From: SAR324 cluster bacterium
GTDB lineage: Bacteria; SAR324; XYD2-FULL-50-16
NCBI GenBank assembly: GCA_028282885.1
Contig: JANQGX010000045.1
Coordinates: 1 to 64,000 of the forward strand
Direction: 5' to 3'
DNA: 64,000 bases
Position 1 is the stretch's first letter. Each line of letters opens with the position of its first letter. The position numbers were made by a program, and so were the translations under genes. Below the pieces are notes generated by a model that saw nothing but the letters and a program-made list of their open reading frames with translations, had not been told where the DNA came from and searched no databases. Positions 16,794-23,094 of the stretch are shown here, piece after piece.

Positions 16794-18164
16794 ATGACAA
16801 TTGCCAAAAACAATGTCCGATCTCGATCATACCAAAAAATCATTCTTTGCCTCCTTATTGTGTTTGCAACAACGAGTCTTGTCTTGGCCCAGGGAAGTGA
16901 TGATTCGAAAGACTTTATCCAGGAATTCTACGGCAGAAAATCTATTCAGAACTGCGACAACAAACAGACCAAAGGGTGTCTGAAATTTCTCCTTGAAAAC
17001 GGAAATTGCGCCGGATGTAACCTCCAGCTTACCGATTTGTCCAAAAAAAAACTTGAGAATGCTGCTCTTCAAAAAGTGAATCTCAAAGGAGCCAGCCTGG
17101 ACAGTGTGATATTGAACGACAGCAAATTGGAAGGATCCCTTTTAGATTTAGCCGATTTCACGGACGCCAGCTTGAAAAGAGCAAACCTGGGAAAGATCAG
17201 GGCCAGAAGAACCAATTTTTCACAAACCATGATGGACGAAGCCATACTCAGCGGCGCTGATCTGGCTGAAGCCAACATGACCGATGCCAGCCTGAAGAAA
17301 GCGGATCTGAGTTTCTCGGTTGCAGAAGACGCCTCACTCACCAATGCCGACTTATCGGGCGCAAATCTCGAAAGTGCAACTTTTTTGGAAGCAGATCTGT
17401 CCAATGCCATATTGAATCAGGCCTTTGCCTTCAAGTCCGATTTTTCCGAAGCCATTTTGAAAGATGCCAGGCTGCAATCAACCAATCTGATTGGTGCTAA
17501 ATTTGTCTTATCTAATCTTGAAAGTGCTGATCTAAATGGTGCCAAACTGATCAGAGCGGATTTTACCCGGGCCAATTTAACCAATGCTGATTTTTCAAAT
17601 GCCGAGTTGGAAAGAGTCATTTTCAGAGATACAATCCTGCATGGGGCCAATCTGGAAAAAGCTGAGCTTGCAGAAGCCGATTTTAGTTTTGCCAATCTTA
17701 CGGAAGTAAACCTGACCGGTGCCAACCTGCAAAATGCGGTTTTTGAAGGAGCCAACCTTCGAGGAGCGATATTGGTGGGAGCAAACCTTGAAGGCGCCGA
17801 TTTTGAAAGGGGGAAGTTGAGCGGTGCCAATCTTGAAGGGGCCAATCTGAAAAACGTCAGTTTTCAAAAAGCCAAAATCATTGGAGTCAATTTTAGGAAA
17901 GCTGACATGGAAGATAGCGACCTGTCTTTCTCCGATCCTCGCCAAGCCAGTTTTGTCGGTGCCACATTGATCGGTGCTGATTTTAAAAAAGCCCGGTTAG
18001 GTGGCGTAAACTTCTCCTTCGCCGACCTGACAAATGCCAGCCTTTACTCTGCTTATATTGAAAAAGCGATTTTCAATCAGACTGTCTTGAAAAATACAAT
18101 CTGGGTTGACGGGTTGACCTGCAAAGAAAACTCGGTCGGTATCTGTATTCCCGCCGCCGATTAA
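16794..18164 (+). CDS. Exported pentapeptide-repeat protein
   Basis: 456 residues. A basic N terminus and a hydrophobic segment (IILCLLIVFATTSLVLAQG) form a likely signal peptide, so the protein is probably periplasmic. A Cys-rich cap follows (CDNK.., GCLKFL.., GNCAGCNLQ). From about residue 85 to 440 nearly every fifth residue obeys A(D/N)LXX, for example ADLSGANLES and ANLEGADFER, giving a long right-handed quadrilateral beta-helix. A C-terminal cap contains two more Cys (TCKENSVGICIP). The base composition matches its neighbours. It begins 1 base after the glycosyltransferase and is presumably in the der-exbB-exbD operon. Pentapeptide proteins have very varied roles, some binding DNA gyrase, but an exported one is unlikely to do that. 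Function unknown. Confidence 0.9.
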   Translation: MTIAKNNVRSRSYQKIILCLLIVFATTSLVLAQGSDDSKDFIQEFYGRKSIQNCDNKQTKGCLKFLLENGNCAGCNLQLTDLSKKKLENAALQKVNLKGASLDSVILNDSKLEGSLLDLADFTDASLKRANLGKIRARRTNFSQTMMDEAILSGADLAEANMTDASLKKADLSFSVAEDASLTNADLSGANLESATFLEADLSNAILNQAFAFKSDFSEAILKDARLQSTNLIGAKFVLSNLESADLNGAKLIRADFTRANLTNADFSNAELERVIFRDTILHGANLEKAELAEADFSFANLTEVNLTGANLQNAVFEGANLRGAILVGANLEGADFERGKLSGANLEGANLKNVSFQKAKIIGVNFRKADMEDSDLSFSDPRQASFVGATLIGADFKKARLGGVNFSFADLTNASLYSAYIEKAIFNQTVLKNTIWVDGLTCKENSVGICIPAAD

Positions 18165-18168
18165 CATC

Positions 18169-18235
18169 CAGGCTTTTTTCTGCAACCATTCAGAAATGGT
18201 GTAATCACCTCAATTAGTCGGTTAAATCAAGCCTG
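18169..18235 (+). other. Nested inverted repeats after the pentapeptide gene
   Basis: Outer arms CAGGCTT (18169-18175) and AAGCCTG (18229-18235) enclose ACCATT-CAGA-AATGGT (18185-18200) and the overlapping alternative GGTG-TAAT-CACC (18198-18209). The inner two cannot form together. It may be a transcription end or a structured leader for the next genes. Confidence 0.3.
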
Positions 18236-18344
18236 AAAAAACAACCACCTATTCCCGCCTGCTTCAAACACATTCTCCCTGGTGGATTCAATTATTTGTT
18301 TTTATTATATTAAAATTAGCCAAAACAAAGACCTGCTGATATCA

Positions 18345-18373
18345 GTGAATATCCATTTGTTATTAACTATAAT
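18345..18373 (+). promoter_or_regulatory. Candidate promoter for the PilN/PilO/PilP-like genes
   Basis: A perfect -10 TATAAT at 18368-18373 is preceded at 17 bases by a weak -35, GTGAAT (18345-18350). The start point would be near 18380, about 30 bases before the first possible ATG of the next gene. Confidence 0.4.
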
Positions 18374-18411
18374 ATTTGATAAAAACCAGCAGTCTCTCTA
18401 TTTTGGGTTAA

Positions 18412-19707
18412 ATGCCTACTTCTCATTCGAAAATTCAATTAGAGGATTCCTGTTCGATGATTACATTAAATCCATTGGTAAAAAAACCAGGGATCCGATT
18501 TTTCAGGAGGGAGCGCCCCATCATACTTATCAGCGGCGACCGCGCTCGATATATCTCCAAAAAGCACGTTGAAAATCCATTGCCACTTGATCAAGCACTT
18601 CAAAAAATCAATACATCCGTTCCCTGCGTTTGCCTTTTGTTGGCACCCTATGTCTATTCCCTGATTCAACAAACCATTGAACTGAAACGAAAGGAGCTCC
18701 ATTTGGCAGACAGGCAGGTACTGGGGTTTAGCAGATTTGATGTGGAGAACAGAATCGTTGAGTCATTCAGCCTGGATAATCAAAAGGCGATAACTGTCTT
18801 CTCCCATCTTTCAGATGAGGGAGCCCACCTACTTGCCAGGCTAAAAAGAGAAAAAAGAAGAATCATTTGGAAACCAGCTATCTCAGCAATCATAGGCAAT
18901 CTTCTGGATTATCCTCAATCAGATCTTCGACAGACGGATGAATTCGAACTGAATCTGGAACAGGAACTTCTCAGTTTCAAATGGAATTCCGAATTTCCAC
19001 TCATAAAACATTGCACATTTTGGAATACATCCCAGGATGTTGAAACCAGTCTGCAGCAAGCAAAAAACCTTATGGCAGACGAAGATAATCGATTTGTGCA
19101 CCAACTTCACCCATTTGCTGCAACAGACGACCAGACAAATTCAACAGCATCCTTGCACCAACTGTTTTTTCCGTCAGGCAGAGAATTGGGATTCAAAAAG
19201 ATTCATCGGCGTCTTGGATCAGGCAAACTGAAAAGACTGAAGCTGATCTCTTCTAATCAGATTCTGGTATTCATCACCGGTGTATTGCTGATCTGGGCTG
19301 TTGCTAAGCAAATGGAACTGAATAAACTAAAATCACAACGAAGTAGTCTTCAACAGAGTATTGCCGATCTGAACGACAGAACTGAAAGTTTTACCAGTTT
19401 ATCCAATCCTGAACGCTCAGTAGTGAAAATCAAATCACTGGCTGAAGCAGTCAACCAGTATCAACTCAAGCCTCAGGAAATCATTGAGAGGATTGAATCC
19501 CTGATTCCGGAATCATCGTGGATCAAGATGGTGAAAATCACTCAATTCCGAATAACCCTGGAGTTGTTGGACTACCAAAGAACGGACAGCTCGAAGCTGA
19601 TGGAAATCTTGGCCAAGGAATTCGGTAAGATCGAACTGGGAGAAAACACAACAATTCAAATTGAGGATACAAATTTGAGGCTATACAAGATAACCATCAA
19701 TCGTTGA
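18412..19707 (+). CDS. PilN/GspL-like bitopic membrane protein
   Basis: 431 residues. Residues 1 to about 275 are predicted cytoplasmic and match no family I recognise. One membrane helix follows (ILVFITGVLLIWAVAK, about residues 283-300), then a coiled coil (ELNKLKSQRSSLQQSI) and a small periplasmic alpha/beta domain ending KITINR. That topology is the one shared by PilN and GspL. With the PilO-like and PilP-like genes that follow it forms an inner-membrane alignment subcomplex by gene order. The cytoplasmic part lacks the nucleotide-binding motifs of PilM. An alternative start at 18457 (MITLNPLVKK) has AGAGGA 10 bases upstream and may be the real one. Function inferred from topology and context. 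Confidence 0.55.
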   Translation: MPTSHSKIQLEDSCSMITLNPLVKKPGIRFFRRERPIILISGDRARYISKKHVENPLPLDQALQKINTSVPCVCLLLAPYVYSLIQQTIELKRKELHLADRQVLGFSRFDVENRIVESFSLDNQKAITVFSHLSDEGAHLLARLKREKRRIIWKPAISAIIGNLLDYPQSDLRQTDEFELNLEQELLSFKWNSEFPLIKHCTFWNTSQDVETSLQQAKNLMADEDNRFVHQLHPFAATDDQTNSTASLHQLFFPSGRELGFKKIHRRLGSGKLKRLKLISSNQILVFITGVLLIWAVAKQMELNKLKSQRSSLQQSIADLNDRTESFTSLSNPERSVVKIKSLAEAVNQYQLKPQEIIERIESLIPESSWIKMVKITQFRITLELLDYQRTDSSKLMEILAKEFGKIELGENTTIQIEDTNLRLYKITINR

Positions 19708-19714
19708 ATTACCA

Positions 19715-20269
19715 ATGCTTGATATTCAAACCTGGCTGAGAAACAAAAAAAACCTGACCATCCTGATCTGCGCACTGGCATCGGTTTATCTGGGTTTTGG
19801 GGTTCTGTTACCGCTGCATGAGAACATTCCCTATTACCAGAGGAAAATAGAAACACTTGAACAGGATCTCGACAGGCTAAAAACATTAGCACTTCACGTA
19901 GATTATTATGAGAATCGAAAAGATAGTACGAAGATGCTTCTGACGAGACATCTTGCCGAGATCGAGCAAGTTCGCAACCCCTCAATACTACAAAACAGCC
20001 TGAGCAAGCTTCAACGGCAGCATCAGTTGGATTTGATGTTTCAAAAGATCCACACGCCGGAGAACCATCCTGATTACTCCAAAATTGTCCTTAATCAATC
20101 CCTGTCGGGCTTGTACCCCAATCTCTCGGGCTATCTTGGAAGTATTGCCGAGCAATCGCCGTACATACTGATCTCCGTGTGCGAGTTGATTAACGATTCA
20201 CCTTTGCAGCCCAATCCCGTGGTTGTTATGAATTTGGAGCTGGTGTTTTATTTGCCAAATTTACAATGA
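19715..20269 (+). CDS. PilO/GspM-like membrane protein
   Basis: 184 residues. A short cytoplasmic N terminus is followed by a single membrane helix (LTILICALASVYLGFGVLL, residues about 14-32), a coiled coil (YYQRKIETLEQDLDRLKTLA) and a periplasmic ferredoxin-like domain with VFYLPN near the end. This is the PilO/GspM plan. It starts 7 bases after the PilN-like gene and overlaps the next by 4 bases, so the three are made together. Primary sequence similarity is too weak for certainty, and the assignment rests on topology, size and order. Confidence 0.55.
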   Translation: MLDIQTWLRNKKNLTILICALASVYLGFGVLLPLHENIPYYQRKIETLEQDLDRLKTLALHVDYYENRKDSTKMLLTRHLAEIEQVRNPSILQNSLSKLQRQHQLDLMFQKIHTPENHPDYSKIVLNQSLSGLYPNLSGYLGSIAEQSPYILISVCELINDSPLQPNPVVVMNLELVFYLPNLQ

Positions 20270-20583
20270 AATTAATGATATTCATATTGACAGTACTTTT
20301 GCTGATTCTATCTGATCAGGGTTACTCCAATCCGTTTCAATGCAAAATTCCTCAAAAGAAACCGGAGGAAATTCAAAAAGAACCTGTGTCTAACAAGTTG
20401 AAACTGATTGGTTTCGCAGTTATCGACAAAAAACACATTGCCATTATCAGAATTGGTGATGACAGTTACGAAGTGATATCGGGAGATATTGTCAAAGACT
20501 ACCACATCATAAATATAAACAGCTCGGGAATCTCGTATACTTTCAGCAGTAAGGAGTTTTATTTACCACTTGATATCCCCTGA
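20266..20583 (+). CDS. PilP/GspC-like periplasmic protein
   Basis: 105 residues. The signal sequence MKLMIFILTVLLLILSDQGY is followed by a proline- and lysine-rich linker (about 25-40) and a small beta domain: LKLIGFAVIDKKHIAIIRI, then DDSYEVISGDIVKDYHI. The pattern of a variable strand, AxIxxxGxxxxVxxGDxVxxxxI, is that of the HR domain of PilP and GspC, which contacts the secretin. The usual lipobox of PilP is not evident. It is the last gene of the trio, and no secretin gene (pilQ/gspD) follows. It ends 250 bases before the Hpt gene. Confidence 0.55.
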   Translation: MKLMIFILTVLLLILSDQGYSNPFQCKIPQKKPEEIQKEPVSNKLKLIGFAVIDKKHIAIIRIGDDSYEVISGDIVKDYHIININSSGISYTFSSKEFYLPLDIP

Positions 20584-20697
20584 TCCCTTATCTCTATTAT
20601 CTTGAATTGCCGGTTGAAATTCTGTAAACTTCACTTTGTACCGGTTACCTATCCCTATTTGTTAAAACAAAGGCTAATAAAGGCTTGTAAGTACATC

Positions 20698-20726
20698 TTG
20701 ACATCAACAATCAGGTAAAGTTTAAT
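20698..20726 (+). promoter_or_regulatory. Sigma-70 promoter for the Hpt gene
   Basis: TTGACA (20698-20703), a 17-base spacer and TTTAAT (20721-20726) are followed about 110 bases later by the Hpt start codon. The match to consensus is strong. The predicted leader is therefore long, about 100 bases. Confidence 0.55.
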
Positions 20727-20749
20727 CGGAAGTGAACTTAGAACGGGGA

Positions 20750-20767
20750 TCACCGGAAGTGCGGTGA
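20750..20767 (+). other. Hairpin in the Hpt gene leader
   Basis: TCACCG (20750-20755) pairs with CGGTGA (20762-20767) around GAAGTG, about 70 bases before the start codon and inside the predicted untranslated leader. No T run follows, so it is not a plain terminator. It matches no riboswitch I recognise. Confidence 0.35.
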
Positions 20768-20836
20768 CTGGTATATTGGTATTGTGGTCGCCATATCCAT
20801 ATCGAAATGGAGTATAACTGATATCAAGGGAGATTT

Positions 20837-21178
20837 ATGCCGGAACTTACACGGGAAAGTGTTCTTAAGTCTATGCAGGATGCAGCAGAAAGAATGGGAT
20901 TGGATCTGGAAGATTTGCAGGAGATGATTGATGATGTAATAAAAGACAGCCAGGAAAAAGCGGTTCGCCTTAAAGAAGCTATCGTTTCAGGTGATTATGC
21001 AACAGTCAAAACCGTAGCTCACGACATTAAGGGATCAACCGCTAATTATGGTTTAACATCGATCAGTGACATTGCCTTTGATCTGGAAAAAAACAACGAA
21101 ACTGCCTCTGTGGATCAGGTAGAAGAGATTAAAAGTCAGTTGTTGACCTTGTCCCAACTTGGACTTGCGGAATCCTGA
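20837..21178 (+). CDS. Stand-alone Hpt phosphotransfer protein
   Basis: 113 residues, a single histidine phosphotransfer domain. The phosphoacceptor His lies in TVAHDIKGSTANYGL, followed by hydrophobic helix positions typical of the four-helix bundle (ISDIAFDLEKNN). It has no receiver or kinase part and no signal peptide, so it should relay phosphate in the cytoplasm between a hybrid kinase and a response regulator. Shine-Dalgarno AAGGGAG precedes the ATG at good distance. It has its own promoter at 20698-20726. The hybrid kinase at 9329 already carries its own Hpt domain, so the partner of this one is probably elsewhere. The next gene converges on it. Confidence 0.9.
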   Translation: MPELTRESVLKSMQDAAERMGLDLEDLQEMIDDVIKDSQEKAVRLKEAIVSGDYATVKTVAHDIKGSTANYGLTSISDIAFDLEKNNETASVDQVEEIKSQLLTLSQLGLAES

Positions 21179-21196
21179 AAAGAAGGAATTGTTGTA

Positions 21197-22366
21197 TCAT
21201 CGATCCCTATTCTTCAACCTCACCAGCCTGACAGCTTCCGCAAAAATCTTATCTTCAGGAGAGTATCTTTTGGCGGAAAGGGAATCATTGACTTTCACAT
21301 CAGGTTCGATTCCAATTCCATCAAAGCTGATTTTGGATGGTGTGTAATACTTAGCCGTCGTGATTTTAACAAACAAATCATCTCCTACCGGAAAGACGGA
21401 TTGAACTACACCTTTTCCATAGCTCTTTTCGCCAACCAGGATCCCTGCTTTTCTGTCCCGTATGGCACCAGCAAGAATTTCTGCCGCACTGGCCGAGTAT
21501 TTATTAATTAAAATTATCAGCAGAGGTGGTTTCTCGGATACCGGAGCCCTGGCTATGTATCTTTCAATAATCCGGTTTTCACGATCCCTGACCTGTACGA
21601 TATCACCTAATCCCACAAATAAATCTGCCGCTTCAACAGCAGAAATAAGTAATCCCCCGGGATTGTTTCTTAAATCAACAATTAGAGACTGGTTATTGTG
21701 TCTGGTTTTACAATCGGCGATTTCACGTGCTGTATGTTTTAAAAACTGGTGTATTGAAACAAGTGTGATTTCAGACTCATGCACTCGGCACTCAGTGGAA
21801 TTTGCCTTGATAAGCTCCCGCTTCAATTTCACCTTGATGAGGTTATCGGGTTCCTCCGGATGTGCAAATCCGAGTCCAACAAGAGTCCCTTCAGCACCGC
21901 TCAAAAGGGAGCTTATCTCTTCATCTTTCTTCTCGGCGAGTAGATTGCCTTCAATGCTTATAATGATATCCCCCGGTTTAATGCCCGCTTTTTGGGCCGG
22001 GGAATTTTCAAATACCTGGGTGACAACGATCTGGTCTCCACTCTTTTGCGCCATTACTCCAATTCCCACGTATTGGCCTACGGACTGTAATTCGAGTTTT
22101 TCCAGCTCCTTGCGGGAGAGGATACTTGAATAAGGATCCAGTTCATTTACCATACCTGCGATGGCAGAGTAGATCAGTTGTTTGGATTCGAACTTGGTAA
22201 CATATTTGGATTTGATCAGGTTATAGACATCACTGAAATTTTCCAGATATCCAAATTCACTTTCCAGGCTGTCCGCGTATGATCTGTTTCCGAAAGATGA
22301 CAATACAACTATAAGCAGAAGAAATAACGCTGAAACATTTCGCCTGATCATACGGGAAAAGTCCAT
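21197..22366 (-). CDS. S41-family C-terminal processing peptidase
   Basis: 389 residues from ATG 22366 (an ATG at 22402 would overlap fxsA). The signal segment is NVSALFLLLIVVLSSFG. A PDZ domain (about 90-175) contains VGIGVMAQKS and GIKPGDIIISIEG. The S41 catalytic core has VDLRNNPGGLL, the nucleophile Ser in NKYSASAAEILAG and the general-base Lys in GEKSYGKGVVQSV. This is a normal-length CtpA-type periplasmic serine/lysine peptidase that trims or degrades envelope proteins. It is the last gene of a leftward set (M16 peptidase, DUF1841-like, fxsA, this). A second and much larger S41 peptidase is at 39864. Confidence 0.92.
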   Translation of the reverse strand: MDFSRMIRRNVSALFLLLIVVLSSFGNRSYADSLESEFGYLENFSDVYNLIKSKYVTKFESKQLIYSAIAGMVNELDPYSSILSRKELEKLELQSVGQYVGIGVMAQKSGDQIVVTQVFENSPAQKAGIKPGDIIISIEGNLLAEKKDEEISSLLSGAEGTLVGLGFAHPEEPDNLIKVKLKRELIKANSTECRVHESEITLVSIHQFLKHTAREIADCKTRHNNQSLIVDLRNNPGGLLISAVEAADLFVGLGDIVQVRDRENRIIERYIARAPVSEKPPLLIILINKYSASAAEILAGAIRDRKAGILVGEKSYGKGVVQSVFPVGDDLFVKITTAKYYTPSKISFDGIGIEPDVKVNDSLSAKRYSPEDKIFAEAVRLVRLKNRDR

Positions 22367-22379
22367 TACCCGATCCTCA

Positions 22380-22730
22380 TCAGTTTTTTTCAATAGTATC
22401 AAGGCAAAGTCGACGGAAGTATGGGGTTAAGAATGCCAAGCCAATGGTGTCAGTTAAAAAGCCAGGAATGATCAACAGGAAGGTACCTGTCAGAACTAAC
22501 GACTCTTCCCATAACTCACGAATGATCCTGGTTCCTTTCTTAAGTTCGGTATCTAAATAGAAATACAGGCCGAAATCCAAGCTTTTGATTTTGAACCAAC
22601 CGAGCAAACCTGTGCAGATCTGGAATATGGCAACAATCAGAACGCCTACTCCTTTCGAAGCGGTAACAAGAACAAACAGGTCAAAAAGACTAAGTGCAGA
22701 TAAGGCAAGGATTGCAATCCAAGAAAACAT
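22380..22730 (-). CDS. fxsA: FxsA family membrane protein
   Basis: 116 residues with hydrophobic segments at about 3-25, 28-48 and 78-105. The sequence TGTFLLIIPGFLTDTIGLAFL followed by TPYFRR is the FxsA signature (LLxxPGFxTDxxGxLLLxPxxR). FxsA is a cytoplasmic-membrane protein named for suppressing F exclusion of phage T7 in E. coli. Its wider role is unknown. It lies 8 bases after the DUF1841-like gene and 13 bases before the S41 peptidase. Confidence 0.88.
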   Translation of the reverse strand: MFSWIAILALSALSLFDLFVLVTASKGVGVLIVAIFQICTGLLGWFKIKSLDFGLYFYLDTELKKGTRIIRELWEESLVLTGTFLLIIPGFLTDTIGLAFLTPYFRRLCLDTIEKN

Positions 22731-22738
22731 GAAATCAC

Positions 22739-23056
22739 CTACTCATCTTCTGATTCCGATTTGCGGGGCTTTGCAAAGGGTTCGGGTAGTTTTTCCAATC
22801 CATCCACATATCGCTCCATATTCAATCCGCTCTCTCCAACCAACTCTTCAGCGACTTCCATGCTTACCAGGTGACCAATCAAAGAATAGGACTCTTCCTG
22901 TGAAAAGCCCTCGGTCTGCAATCTTTCAAGCGTTTCAATGGTTTCCGGTGGTTTGTTTTCAGCGATTTGCTGATCAATCACCGCTTTTATGGCTGTCATT
23001 AATCGGCGATCAATCTCCTCTTTGATCTCTTTTCTCATTTCAGGATTATTCAACAA
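22739..23056 (-). CDS. DUF1841-like small protein
   Basis: 105 residues, highly charged, with no membrane segment. The core IKAVIDQQIAENKPPETIET, then LERLQTEGFSQEESYSLIGHLV, follows the DUF1841 pattern (a HxxxExQ-like helix, a PPxVxxTLxRL helix, then a GxxxxxAxHxIxxxxxxE helix), although the usual His positions are changed. The C terminus (EPFAKPRKSESEDE) is disordered-looking. It lies between the M16 peptidase (38 bases) and fxsA (8 bases). Function unknown. Confidence 0.6.
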   Translation of the reverse strand: MLNNPEMRKEIKEEIDRRLMTAIKAVIDQQIAENKPPETIETLERLQTEGFSQEESYSLIGHLVSMEVAEELVGESGLNMERYVDGLEKLPEPFAKPRKSESEDE

Positions 23057-23094
23057 TTCAGGCGCTCCGTGTTCTACGAAAAGCAGCTTATAAT

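Noticed and set aside
17069-17945. Several minus-strand frames opposite the pentapeptide-repeat gene
   Set aside because: The repeated A(D/N)LXX codons generate open antisense frames with periodic sequence. They are a by-product of the repeat.
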